Under the pieces are notes generated by a model. It saw nothing but the letters and a program-made list of their open reading frames with translations, was not told the origin of the DNA and did not search any database. Below are positions 1-8,450 of a stretch of 64,000 bases of DNA, piece by piece. The translations under genes were made by a program, and so were the position numbers. The stretch spans positions 378,402 to 442,401 of the forward strand of contig DJOE01000023.1 of the NCBI GenBank assembly GCA_002438405.1, in the 5' to 3' direction. How positions within the stretch are numbered: the stretch's first letter is position 1; the number at the start of each line of letters is the position of its first letter. The stretch is from Cyanobacteria bacterium UBA6446 (GTDB taxonomy: Bacteria > Cyanobacteriota > Vampirovibrionia > Gastranaerophilales > Gastranaerophilaceae).

Positions 1-1
1 A

Positions 2-610
2 AGTGATAACTTAGAACAAAGGTACTTGAATATAATCAAAACTTATACAAAAGAGCAAGCAGAAGAATTTTCAAAACTGCTTGCTTTTTTAGTTCTTGGA
101 TTAGAACAAGACCCTCAAGATTTCTTGGGTCAAGTTTTTATGTCTTTGAACTTAGGTAGTCAAGCTAATGGTCAGTATTTTACACCATATTCAGTTTGTA
201 AGTTTATGGCAGAGATAAATTTTGCAGAAATTGAAAGTTTTAAGAGCAATCAACTTATAACCCTCTCAGAACCTTGTTGTGGTAGTGGTGCATTGATTAT
301 TGCATTTGCTCAAGCTCTAAGAGAACATAATATAAATTATCAACAAAATTTGTTTGTCGAAGCAATTGATATATCTGAAATGTGCTTCAAAATGACATAT
401 ATTCAACTCTCATTACTTGGCATTCCTGCAAAAGTAGTTCAAGGAGATTCACTATCGTTGAAATTTCAACAGGTGCTTTATACTCCGTTTTATTTCTTGA
501 ATGGAATTGAGTATAAATTAAAACATTATAAGTCAGAGCAATTAAACGCTAAAAGTGAGAAGACTATAAGAGTTATAGAACCTGAACAATTAAGCTTATT
601 TAACCTATGA
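2..610 (+). CDS. N-6 DNA adenine methyltransferase-like protein, 5' end outside window
   Basis: The frame is open from the first bases of the window, so the true start lies upstream; the TTG at 26 is internal. The visible 202 residues hold a QYFTPY segment just before the fold, then a glycine-rich SAM-binding motif (EPCCGSGAL) and an acidic motif (VEAIDIS). The usual NPPY-type catalytic site appears as TPFYFLNG. This pattern matches the short N-6 adenine methyltransferases common on plasmids, phages and integrative elements, where it would methylate adenine in element or host DNA. A small gene and an rtcB fragment follow on the same strand. The family is fairly secure; target and activity are unknown. 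Confidence 0.75.
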   Translation, partial: SDNLEQRYLNIIKTYTKEQAEEFSKLLAFLVLGLEQDPQDFLGQVFMSLNLGSQANGQYFTPYSVCKFMAEINFAEIESFKSNQLITLSEPCCGSGALIIAFAQALREHNINYQQNLFVEAIDISEMCFKMTYIQLSLLGIPAKVVQGDSLSLKFQQVLYTPFYFLNGIEYKLKHYKSEQLNAKSEKTIRVIEPEQLSLFNL

Positions 611-658
611 CTTATTTTGACATAGATATGTCGCATAATGAAAATATAAGGAGCAAAA

Positions 659-1003
659 ATGAAATATTTAATACGAGCAAACAAAGTAGTATTTAGCGGA
701 AATATGCAGATGATAATGAAATACATTTCAGATTTTTATAAATCAGAAGCAAAGTTATGGACAGATAAAAATGGGAATTTTACAGATTTAGGCAAATTCA
801 AAAACTTTATTGAATCAATGGACTATAAAATTTTGGATAAAATTCCGTCAAGTTGCAGATGTGAAGGAACTGCGGTTTCAATATCTGATTTTAAAAAGAT
901 TTTTGGAGAAGAACATTTTTCAATAAAAGCAACCGCTCAAAGATTACATATAACAGAAAAAATGGCAGCACAATTAGCAAGAAAATTAAAATTAAGGAAA
1001 TAA
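659..1003 (+). CDS. Hypothetical 114-residue protein upstream of rtcB fragment
   Basis: I do not recognise this protein. It is small and basic at the C-terminus, where residues about 88-114 (ATAQRLHITEKMAAQLARKL) look like a helix-turn-helix segment. A good ribosome-binding site (AAGGAG) lies 5 bases upstream of the ATG. It ends one base before the rtcB fragment begins, so the two were probably co-transcribed. It could be a regulator or partner of that RtcB-like enzyme, but only the spacing supports this. Confidence 0.55.
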   Translation: MKYLIRANKVVFSGNMQMIMKYISDFYKSEAKLWTDKNGNFTDLGKFKNFIESMDYKILDKIPSSCRCEGTAVSISDFKKIFGEEHFSIKATAQRLHITEKMAAQLARKLKLRK

Positions 1004-1004
1004 T

Positions 1005-1376
1005 ATGTACAAAATGAATGGTAAATATACATCAGCAAAAGTTTTTACAGAAATTGAAGATACTGATGTTACCGAACAGACACTGGCGATTTGCAATCAC
1101 CCAATATTCAAGGATTGCAAAGTTAGAATAATGCCTGATTGCCATAAAGGAAAAGGTTGTACAATCGGATTTACAGCTGAAATGCCTAAAAATGGAGAAA
1201 TTATTCCAAACATTATTGGAGTTGACCAATCTTGTGGAATGCTTACTGTAAAACTAAAAAAATCTAAAACCTTGAATGATTTTGCAAAATTGGACAAAGT
1301 TATTAGAACATTAGTACCATTTGGACAAAATGGCAGAAAAGAAATAAGTTCGCTTGTGTACATGTTAAGCAATTAG
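1005..1376 (+). pseudogene. rtcB: RtcB-like RNA ligase, N-terminal fragment
   Basis: RtcB joins RNA ends carrying 2',3'-cyclic phosphate or 3'-phosphate to 5'-OH, using Mn2+ and GTP, and is usually about 380-480 residues. Only 123 codons remain. The fragment keeps the PDCHKGKG motif and the metal-binding GVDQSCGM motif, where GVDIGCG is usual. Similarity fades after RTLVPFGQN, and the frame stops 38 bases before a transposase gene. The simplest reading is that an insertion sequence cut the gene near 1335-1345. The catalytic histidine region is missing, so the product should be inactive. Confidence 0.75.
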
Positions 1377-1414
1377 TTACATTTTATTTAATAAGAAAAA
1401 AGGAGAAAAGTAAA

Positions 1415-1963
1415 ATGTTAACAAGTAACAAAGACTTAATTTCAAAAACATTAGCACGCAGAATGATAGCTTGCATAGGAGAATATGAGGCAATCAAGAA
1501 CAAGACAAGTAAAAATTTTACCAAGGTAAAGGATTTTTGTTTATTTCATAAATTCTCTCACCAAAATTTTATGAAAATTTACCACAGGTACAAAGCTAAT
1601 CCCAACGAAATTTCTCTATTACCTCAGAAAAGAGATCCTAAGTTCCAAACAAGGAGAACGGATTTAGAAGTTGAAAAGTTAATCATTGAACTTAGAAAAC
1701 TTGGTAACAGCAGATATGAAATTAAAGAAATATTAAAACAAAAACAAATTCCTCTTGCACCTTCGCCTTCTACTATCTACAATATACTAAGACGAAACGG
1801 ATTAAATAAATTAACTCCTTCTCAAAAACAAGAAAGACGTAGAATTATTATGCAAAAAGCCAGAGAACTTGTTCATATAGATTGACACCAAAAGGGTATA
1901 ACAATTGCTGAGCCAAGCCAAACATATTATTTGTTGGGTGTAATAGATGATTATATTCATTAA
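1415..1963 (+). pseudogene. IS481-like transposase remnant with in-frame TGA
   Basis: An N-terminal helix-turn-helix region (residues about 20-120) is followed by the start of a DDE integrase core reading ELVHID, a TGA stop at 1883-1885, then in the same frame HQKGITIAEP...YYLLGVIDDY to a TAA at 1961-1963. Related transposases read HIDCH at this point, so a Cys codon appears to have become TGA. The rest of the catalytic core is absent, and at about 1955 the DNA changes to the 3' part of an opposing gene. A ribosome-binding site (AAAGGAG) precedes the ATG. This is a dead, truncated element. Confidence 0.7.
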
Positions 1964-2480
1964 TGGCTTCAGAACAGCTTAATACTCGTAAATACTGAGA
2001 TTTTTCTTTCCTATAAACAACATTACAACTTAAATTTTTATTTTGATAATTCATTTTTATATTATATTTATCACCGCTTTTAAATACTCTTATGTGCAAA
2101 TCTCTATCTATTTCATAACTTCTAGGAATATTAGAAATCTCTATTGGAATAAGTTTTGTCATTTTTTTACCCCAAAAGTTCTCATATTCTTCTTCTCTTA
2201 AAATCTTTACGTTAATATAGCTATCTTTTTTGCCTCTAAATTTTGCCTGCACATCTTTTAAAGATAAATTCTCAGTTGAAACTCCATCGATTTCGGTTAT
2301 TATATCCCCTGGTCTCAAACCATTTAGCCCCATATTACTATGCGGTAATAATTTTTGAACAGATATTTGATTATTTACATCTTGTAAAACAATACCTACA
2401 CCTGCATTTGGGATATCGTTAGCATAAACGAGTAATGCTGTACATGAACAAATTAATAAACTAATAAAAATCTTTTTCAT
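1848..2480 (-). CDS. Secreted PDZ-domain protein with altered C-terminus
   Basis: The protein starts with a signal peptide (MKKIFISLLICSCTALLVYA) and a PDZ fold at residues about 25-105. The sequence GLRPGDIITEIDGVS is the typical PDZ ligand-loop region, so the protein is exported and probably binds peptide termini. The last 35 or so codons run antisense to the transposase remnant (1848-1963), so the original C-terminus was replaced when that remnant was joined here, near 1955. A second exported protein with a PDZ-like segment occurs at 19830-20576, but the two are not close. Function is unknown. Confidence 0.65.
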   Translation of the reverse strand: MKKIFISLLICSCTALLVYANDIPNAGVGIVLQDVNNQISVQKLLPHSNMGLNGLRPGDIITEIDGVSTENLSLKDVQAKFRGKKDSYINVKILREEEYENFWGKKMTKLIPIEISNIPRSYEIDRDLHIRVFKSGDKYNIKMNYQNKNLSCNVVYRKEKSQYLRVLSCSEAINEYNHLLHPTNNMFGLAQQLLYPFGVNLYEQVLWLFA

Positions 2481-2534
2481 AATATTTATACCTTTGCAAT
2501 ATTTGTAACATAACGAAAAATAAGTACAAGATGC

Positions 2535-2786
2535 TTACTCTTTTTTGCTAATTCCTATAAAACGATATTTCCCAGTTTCAAGTGCTTGAAAATAAATAGA
2601 CCGATATTTCTTTCGTTCTATATCTTTGTTTGAAATATTTTCGCAATAATCCGAAGGAATATAACTTTCCCTAGGTCTGCCATATAGTACGTGCAACGTA
2701 TCTTTAAACCACTTTGTCGTAAATACACAATTTAACGGCATTATTGATAACAATTTTTCAATTTCAACTTCAATTTCTCGTACCAT
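2535..2786 (-). CDS. Hypothetical 83-residue protein paired with nuclease-like gene
   Basis: I recognise no domain. The protein has a hydrophobic start (VEIEKLLSIMPLNCVFT) and a basic, tyrosine-rich middle (RPRESYIPSDY), and ends in SKKE. It begins one base after the stop of the PD-(D/E)XK-like gene at 2788-3450, so the two form an operon transcribed away from the XRE regulator at 3598. Tight coupling to a putative nuclease makes an accessory or immunity role possible, but nothing in the sequence proves it. Confidence 0.5.
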   Translation of the reverse strand: MVREIEVEIEKLLSIMPLNCVFTTKWFKDTLHVLYGRPRESYIPSDYCENISNKDIERKKYRSIYFQALETGKYRFIGISKKE

Positions 2787-2787
2787 A

Positions 2788-3450
2788 TTATTTGACCTCC
2801 GTAACTAATACTTTGAATACCCCATTGGGTTTGTCAAAAATTTTAAAATCATGCCAGTTTATAAAATAATCATTTTTTAAAGTTATAGGTAAATAGTTAT
2901 TTTTATTGTGGTTAGATTTACATATATGCCAACATTTAACACCTTTGCGTACCGTTGAACCGTTTTCTAATGAAAATTCAAAATCTGTATGTTTAGGAGA
3001 TAAAATCTTTTGCCATGTTTTAGTTTGATTTGTTATTGTAATCACATATCCTACTAAAAAATTCTTTTCAGTTTCTTTAAAATATTCTATACGTGATACA
3101 TCTTTTAAATGCCCATACTTGCTTAAGTCATTCGCACTTTGGTCTTTTAGTTTATAATTAATATTGTTACAAAAATATTCAAATTTACTCGTTTTATACT
3201 TTAATTCAATCGGAATTAAGCCCCCATTATTATAAACAAGAACTAAATCTATATTCCGATTTTTTCCTTGATAATTTTTTAATGGGTACTCTAAACAGAT
3301 TGTATAAATATCTTTGTATAATTCTTTTATTTTCCAAGCTAGGCAAAATTGGAATTCTAATTCACTATTAAACAAAGGATTAGTTTTTGATAGTTCTTCT
3401 AAAATTCTATAAATATCAAATTTTGTATTTAATACAGTATTCAAGCTCAT
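2788..3450 (-). CDS. PD-(D/E)XK nuclease-like protein
   Basis: A likely restriction-fold signature is visible: Asp68 in NIDLVLVY, then Glu82-Leu-Lys84 in IPIELKYK, with upstream acidic residues Glu30/Glu32. This spacing (D-x13-ExK) is what PD-(D/E)XK nucleases use to bind metal and cleave DNA. The remaining 130 residues show no family I know. I chose ATG 3450, which has AGG five bases upstream; a GTG at 3456 is the alternative. The gene is divergent from an XRE regulator with two matched operators between them, an arrangement typical of controlled restriction or abortive-infection genes. Role in defence is inferred. Confidence 0.55.
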   Translation of the reverse strand: MSLNTVLNTKFDIYRILEELSKTNPLFNSELEFQFCLAWKIKELYKDIYTICLEYPLKNYQGKNRNIDLVLVYNNGGLIPIELKYKTSKFEYFCNNINYKLKDQSANDLSKYGHLKDVSRIEYFKETEKNFLVGYVITITNQTKTWQKILSPKHTDFEFSLENGSTVRKGVKCWHICKSNHNKNNYLPITLKNDYFINWHDFKIFDKPNGVFKVLVTEVK

Positions 3451-3466
3451 TTTCACCTATGTTTAA

Positions 3467-3542
3467 GGTAAATAAAAAACAATAATTTACCTATATTGTA
3501 ATAAATTCTATCAATAGAGTAAATTAATGTCAATTATTTACC
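3467..3542. promoter_or_regulatory. Two matched inverted-repeat operators
   Basis: Two palindromes of identical design lie between the divergent nuclease-like and XRE genes. The first is GGTAAAT (3467-3473), 11 bases, ATTTACC (3485-3491). The second is AGTAAAT (3518-3524), 11 bases, ATTTACC (3536-3542). Their centres are 51 bases apart. These are likely binding sites for the XRE protein at 3598, controlling both directions. Confidence 0.65.
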
Positions 3543-3597
3543 TCATTTCGCATTCTGAATTGCAAAAATCCTTAATAAAATTGAAAGTGAGGTTTAT

Positions 3598-3918
3598 ATG
3601 AATATAAAAAATCTGTTTGGACGAAAGATAAAAGAATATCGCAAAAAGAAAAATCTAACACAGGCACAATTAGCTGAATTAGTAAATGTTGACGATAAAC
3701 ATATTAGTTGTATTGAGAGCGGTAAAAATTTCCCATCTGCAGATTTAATAGAAAGACTTGCTACATCATTAGAAGTTGAACCAAAAGATTTATTTGAATT
3801 TTATTATTTACAAGATACAGAAGATTTAAAAGCTGATATAGATAATATGCTTGAGAAACTAAACAAAGACGAACTTGCACTAACACACAAATATATCAGG
3901 ACATTTTTATTGAAATAA
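3598..3918 (+). CDS. XRE-family transcriptional regulator (left unit)
   Basis: Residues about 8-62 form a Cro/CI helix-turn-helix (LTQAQLAELVNVDDKHISCI). A helical C-terminal tail of about 40 residues probably dimerises. An AGTGAGG ribosome-binding site lies just upstream of the ATG. The gene is divergent from the nuclease-like operon with paired operators between them, and is followed by a non-coding block also found behind the XRE gene at 10600. It is likely a repressor of its own promoter and of the divergent operon. Confidence 0.85.
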   Translation: MNIKNLFGRKIKEYRKKKNLTQAQLAELVNVDDKHISCIESGKNFPSADLIERLATSLEVEPKDLFEFYYLQDTEDLKADIDNMLEKLNKDELALTHKYIRTFLLK

Positions 3919-3919
3919 A

Positions 3920-4157
3920 TTCTCGTTAACTTTATACCTCACACCACAAAAACTTTTCATCATTCACCAGAGAATGCTCTCATTCTAAATTATTTAGGTG
4001 GGAATTTTTAAACCGAGAAAAACGGATTGCGAGCAGAGGCTGAAAGGCTAGCGTTTCGCAAGACCTGTAATGCCGTTTATTGCGAGCAACCAAGCGATAA
4101 ATAGGGGAAATCCGCAACCACGAAACTTCATTACACAATGAGAGGGACTGTATGGGG
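3920..4157 (+). repeat. Conserved non-coding block downstream of XRE, copy 1
   Basis: Bases 3920-4022 and 4111-4157 are close to 10924-11026 and 11049-11096, the block behind the other XRE gene; by eye about 85-90% identical. Between the two parts this copy has about 88 extra bases. Shared landmarks include the hairpin AGAATG-CTCT-CATTCT, the string TCCGCAACCACGAAA (which contains the last nine bases of tRNA-fMet), and a short TCAT/ATGA stem before GAGAGGG. No convincing reading frame spans it. It may be a structured 3' UTR, a small RNA or a recombination boundary. Confidence 0.6.
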
Positions 4158-4163
4158 TTGTAA

Positions 4164-5984
4164 TTATTCTCCCATAGGAATAAGCTCAGGTAAATCGTCA
4201 GGACGTTCCTCTGATATTCTCCGTTTTAATGCTTTTAAAAATTTATCGCCAGTCAATAAGCTTCTATAGGCAACATTTTCAGAATCTTCTTTTGCTTCCT
4301 CAACTTTACTTATTATAAATCTCTGTATTTTATCAAAATATATATCAAATGTATGCTCTTTACTTTCATTTACCTGAGCATTTACATAATAACCTTTATT
4401 AACAATTTGTTTGAAAATTCTTATTATTTGGTCATCACTATATTTTATTTTCAACAATTCATACATACCCCATATTATATGATATTTAAAATAATATGGA
4501 ATGTACTCTTCTTTACTTTTAGTTTTAAGAATATTTTTTATTTTTAAATCTATATAACAATATATATAATAACTTGCAAATAATTTATAAAATTCTTCAT
4601 CTGAAATAGTGTTTACTTTTTGTCCATTAACTCCAAATATTTTATAGTAATGACCGTTCTCACTAATATCCCACATTTTCTTTGAACTTAAATATACATC
4701 AGGTGGATTTAAAAACATGCAATAATATGTTTTTGCAATATTTTCCATAGCAATAGTTTTTTTCTTAGGTTCATTTAATCTTCTTTTTCTTTTGTATACA
4801 ACATCTTTTGCCATAGGATATTCTAAAGGATATTTTAGTTTATACTCTTTTACTTTATTTTCAATTGCAATTTGTATTGCATCATTACTTCTAAAATCAA
4901 TAGATTTTATTACGGTTTGACTATTGTTATTTTTTACAATATTAAATGCCAAACTACTTTCTTTATCTCCTGAAGTGTATTTATCTGCTTTAACTATTTT
5001 TATTAAGACTTTAACATTGCTTAAATCAATAGTCTCAGGTTCTTTTGCAATAGTTGTTAAAGTTTGAGCACCATTTACAACTTGAAATTTAGTACATTCT
5101 AAAATTTGTTTTTCTTTATCCCAACAATAATCCTCACATATTGCGGTTATACCATTGTTGTAATAAAAAAATTTATCAGGGGCTGTTTCTAAAGTTTCAA
5201 TCATTCCTTTGTTAACAGTATTTTTGCCCAACCATTGTCGAATATTAAGATTAAACAACCGTTCTCGATATTCCCTGTTTTGGTATAATCCCTTTAGTTT
5301 ACTACCTTTTTGAGTAATTAAAATCGTTTCATTAGGATAAATGGTATTGAGTTCAAGAACATCTTCGTTACCTAAATTCAAGGTGACTCTATCTGGCGGA
5401 TTATCGCCCATTGTTTTTATAGTTTCATATTCTGTTCGCAATTTTGTTGAATCAATAATTGAAAACTGAATATGTTCATTATTAACCAATGATGCATAAT
5501 ATTCTTCTTCTTCATTTGAAACTTTCTCAGTTGTAACAAATAATAAATTATATTCTAAATTCTTTTTCCTTTTTATTTCTGCAAAATATGCTTTTAGTTC
5601 AGAATTACAGGTGTTTTTATATAAATCAGTTTTTATACTTTGTGGAAGATTGATAAAATCAGGGATTTCTTTTAATGGCTTGTACTGATATTTTGTTTGA
5701 ATAATATAAACTTTATCATCATCAATAGTTATAAAATCAATTCCTTTATCATTAGCATTGTCAACAATACCTTGTTCTATTGCATCAGCATCAATACGAT
5801 ATGTTTTTTGGAAAATTTCATTTAGATAGAATTTTAAAAAGAGTTTCCCTTTTGTTTTTGTGTCTAAGTTATTTACATCGCCTGGATGTTTTAAAGAATA
5901 TCCCAATTCATTATTAGCAATTTTAAGCATATCTTCTAACATATTGTTTTTGAAAACATCTTTTTTTAATTCTGTTTTAGCCAT
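4164..5984 (-). CDS. AIPR family abortive-infection protein
   Basis: The 606-residue protein carries the AIPR signature. Residues about 270-310 read FFYYNNGITAIC followed by FQVVNGAQTL, and later FNIVKNNNSQTVIKSIDF with KDVVYKRKRR. AIPR proteins were described from phage-resistance (abortive infection) loci. The N-terminal half contains a region FITIDDDKVYIIQTKYQ, which resembles a PD-(D/E)XK site (D, then QxK). An AAAGGTG ribosome-binding site precedes ATG 5984. The gene converges on the XRE gene and ends just past the conserved block. Its start is about 90 bases from the att-like repeat at 6061. A defence role is likely; the trigger is unknown. Confidence 0.8.
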   Translation of the reverse strand: MAKTELKKDVFKNNMLEDMLKIANNELGYSLKHPGDVNNLDTKTKGKLFLKFYLNEIFQKTYRIDADAIEQGIVDNANDKGIDFITIDDDKVYIIQTKYQYKPLKEIPDFINLPQSIKTDLYKNTCNSELKAYFAEIKRKKNLEYNLLFVTTEKVSNEEEEYYASLVNNEHIQFSIIDSTKLRTEYETIKTMGDNPPDRVTLNLGNEDVLELNTIYPNETILITQKGSKLKGLYQNREYRERLFNLNIRQWLGKNTVNKGMIETLETAPDKFFYYNNGITAICEDYCWDKEKQILECTKFQVVNGAQTLTTIAKEPETIDLSNVKVLIKIVKADKYTSGDKESSLAFNIVKNNNSQTVIKSIDFRSNDAIQIAIENKVKEYKLKYPLEYPMAKDVVYKRKRRLNEPKKKTIAMENIAKTYYCMFLNPPDVYLSSKKMWDISENGHYYKIFGVNGQKVNTISDEEFYKLFASYYIYCYIDLKIKNILKTKSKEEYIPYYFKYHIIWGMYELLKIKYSDDQIIRIFKQIVNKGYYVNAQVNESKEHTFDIYFDKIQRFIISKVEEAKEDSENVAYRSLLTGDKFLKALKRRISEERPDDLPELIPMGE

Positions 5985-6060
5985 AACACACCTTTCTATA
6001 TTTAGAGTATAGCAAGCTTATAATAATATTTCAAATTGTTAAGATAACAATAATATTGGT

Positions 6061-6155
6061 TGCTCGTTGGCTCATAAGAGACTTTTTGTTTTTAACTTAA
6101 TCTGATTGATTGATATAATCAGTGTTATTGGTATTTATAAAATACTTATTATAAT
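6061..6155 (+). repeat. att-like repeat A (core CTCATAAG plus right arm)
   Basis: GCTCGTTGG-CTCATAAG (core 6071-6078) is followed by about 75 bases ending in GTATTTATAAAATACTTA. The same arrangement is at 12222-12310, and the right arm also follows the tRNA fragment at 6383-6422. The arm holds inverted repeats (TGATT/AATCA and GTATTT/AAATAC) that could bind an integrase. The core equals the anticodon-loop region of tRNA-fMet, so this is a likely attachment junction of the left unit. Confidence 0.65.
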
Positions 6156-6313
6156 ATTCCTATCACTAAATACAAATTTCACCGTCGCCCGAAACTTCAC
6201 TACCGCAGATTTTAACTAAAATACATAAAAAAAATTTCGCCCAACACCGTTCCTACAAACATACCTATAATAATTGTAGGTATAAATAAAATTTACATAA
6301 AAATTCTAGGTAC

Positions 6314-6341
6314 TTGATTTTTAAAATTTACGGAGCATAAT
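6314..6341 (+). promoter_or_regulatory. Orphan copy of the tRNA-fMet promoter
   Basis: TTGATT (6314-6319), 16 bases, CATAAT (6336-6341). The surrounding sequence from TACTTGATTTTT through AGATGTTGAGTGTATTT is nearly the same as upstream of the intact tRNA at 12558. It now reads only into a 5' half-tRNA. Confidence 0.6.
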
Positions 6342-6382
6342 ATAGATGTTGAGTGTATTTCACTTGCATACAAATTAAATAT

Positions 6383-6487
<105 letters not shown>

Positions 6488-6568
6488 TTTTTGATAAAAA
6501 TTATAGGGAAGACCTATAATTATTGTAGGTCTATTTATAGGTCTTCTAATCCCCAAATTTTTCATTTT

Positions 6569-7873
6569 TTATGCTCCCCAATCATCCTCTTGCGCAAAAG
6601 TTTTATGAGGTAACATTTCGTCTGGAATATCTTTTTCATTACTATGAAAAATGTGTTTAAATTGTTTGTCTTGAAATTCTGCAAGTTCTTCCAAGTGATG
6701 TGGCAAAACATGAGTGTAAGTATCTAAAGTTATTCCAATACTACTATGCCCTAGCCAAGCTGAAACTTTTTTAATATCTGCTTTATGTTCAAAGAAATTT
6801 GTTGCACAAGAATGTCTGAATGAATGTATTTTATGATGTTCAATACCAGCTTCTTCAAGTCTTTTATTAACAAAATCCCTAAATGTTGTATCACAAATGA
6901 AATAACCATCTTCTCTTGCAAAAACTAGGTCTAAATCTCTATGATATTTAGCACCAAAACGCATCTTATTTTCAGCTTGTATACTTCTTACTCTGCGTAA
7001 GATTTTATAAACTATGTCTGATATTGGTATTGTACGATTTGATGTTTTAGTTTTTGTTGAATCAATAATTTCTTTTTTATATTTATATTTTGAGTTATTG
7101 TCATTATTTGGTACAGCTTGTAATTGTTGTGCAATTCTTATTTCTCGTTTTTCAAAATTAACTTTAGACCATTGTAAACCCAATGCTTCGCCTAATCTTG
7201 TCCCTACACAAAGAAAAAACACTATAAGCATATCCCATTGTGGACCTTTTTCTATACAGTATTTGAAAAATTTATTATAATCTTCTTGTGTTAGTATTTC
7301 CGTTTCTTTTTTTGTGCATTTTGGATAGTTTGCTTTTTTATTAGGATTTTCTTTTATAATTTCATTTTTATATGCACATTCAAGCATTCTATTTACAACC
7401 GCACGAATATTTTTAACGGTTTTTGGGTCAAGAGTTCCACCTTTACCGTTATTCTTTTTTAGACAATCATTATAAAATTTTGTAAGTCTTAGACCTGTAA
7501 GACTTTTTAATGGACGATGTCCTAAACCTGGAATGATGTGTTTATCCAAAATACTTCTATCATCACTAATAGTTGTAACTTTAACATGGCCAATGACAAA
7601 ATTTTCAAACCAAGTATTTGCCCATTGTGCGACTGTACAGTTTTCTGAAATTTCATCAGAACATCTACCCTCTAATTCTGCTTTCCATTTTTTGTACGCA
7701 ATTAAACATTCTTCTTTGGTTTTTCTGGAAAAAGATTTTATTTTACTTTTACCAAATTCGTCATGATAAGTAACTTTATATTCAATGTATTTGCCGTCAG
7801 TACTTTTCGCAAAACAGCCCTCACCATTTTTGCGTTTAGGTCTTTTTATTTTTGGAGTCAAATCTTTAGCCAT
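6569..7873 (-). CDS. int: Tyrosine integrase (middle unit)
   Basis: This is a 434-residue site-specific recombinase. It has an N-terminal arm-binding part (KNGEGCFAKSTDGKYIEYKV), a SAM-like core-binding domain, and a catalytic domain with Arg in GTRLGEALGLQW, HxxR in IHSFRHSCATNFF and the Tyr nucleophile in SIGITLDTYTHVL. I chose ATG 7873 because GAGGAG lies 8 bases upstream; upstream ATGs lack a site. It overlaps the end of the resolvase gene by 8 bases. Position next to site B fits a role in integration at the CTCATAA core. Confidence 0.9.
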   Translation of the reverse strand: MAKDLTPKIKRPKRKNGEGCFAKSTDGKYIEYKVTYHDEFGKSKIKSFSRKTKEECLIAYKKWKAELEGRCSDEISENCTVAQWANTWFENFVIGHVKVTTISDDRSILDKHIIPGLGHRPLKSLTGLRLTKFYNDCLKKNNGKGGTLDPKTVKNIRAVVNRMLECAYKNEIIKENPNKKANYPKCTKKETEILTQEDYNKFFKYCIEKGPQWDMLIVFFLCVGTRLGEALGLQWSKVNFEKREIRIAQQLQAVPNNDNNSKYKYKKEIIDSTKTKTSNRTIPISDIVYKILRRVRSIQAENKMRFGAKYHRDLDLVFAREDGYFICDTTFRDFVNKRLEEAGIEHHKIHSFRHSCATNFFEHKADIKKVSAWLGHSSIGITLDTYTHVLPHHLEELAEFQDKQFKHIFHSNEKDIPDEMLPHKTFAQEDDWGA

Positions 7874-8450
7874 TAGCATTCTCCTCTCTAACAAATTTGT
7901 AGAATGCATATTCGCTAATATTTAACTCGCGTATAGCAACATTTGATTTGATTTCACGATTAAGCCATTTCTTGTAAACTTCACTAAAATTTGCAGGCTT
8001 TTCAATTTGTTTTCTGCCTTTGTACTTGCCTAATTTTTTAGCAACGGCAATTCCATCTCGCTGTCTTTCTAATAGATTTGCACGTTCAAACTCATAAATT
8101 GCACCTAAAAATGTAATCATAAGTTTCCCGAAATTACTTGAAGTATCAATACTTTCTTTAAGACTAAAAAGCCCTACTCCCTTGTTATTAAGACATTCTA
8201 TAATATCCAACAAATCTTTAGTATTACGAGCAAGCCTTGATAAATCTTTGACATAGACAGTATCGCCCTCTCTTACGTACTCTAACAGAGCTTGTAATTG
8301 TGGACGTTGTGTATTTTTACCGCTCACTTTTTCTTCAAAAACTTTGTCTAACTTAAAATCTTGCAATAAAGATTTTTGACTTTCTGTGTTTTGTTCAATT
8401 GTGCTAACCCTAATGTACCCGACTTTTTGCCCTTTTGTCATTCCGTTCAT
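7866..8450 (-). CDS. Small serine recombinase (resolvase/invertase type)
   Basis: The 194-residue protein starts VGYIRVSTIEQNTESQ with the catalytic serine in RVST. It continues with the conserved VYVKDLSRLARNTKDLL and FLGAIYEFERANLLERQRDGI segments, then a C-terminal helix-turn-helix (NVAIRELNISEYAFYKFV). Members resolve cointegrates or invert DNA at short sites. It is upstream of and overlaps the tyrosine integrase, so the two share a transcript. The inverted-repeat region just upstream (8551-8649) is a candidate recombination site for it. Confidence 0.88.
   Translation of the reverse strand: MNGMTKGQKVGYIRVSTIEQNTESQKSLLQDFKLDKVFEEKVSGKNTQRPQLQALLEYVREGDTVYVKDLSRLARNTKDLLDIIECLNNKGVGLFSLKESIDTSSNFGKLMITFLGAIYEFERANLLERQRDGIAVAKKLGKYKGRKQIEKPANFSEVYKKWLNREIKSNVAIRELNISEYAFYKFVREENANG

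Noticed and set aside
1032..1372. Minus-strand frames across the rtcB fragment
   Set aside because: They are antisense shadows of a frame with clear RtcB motifs.
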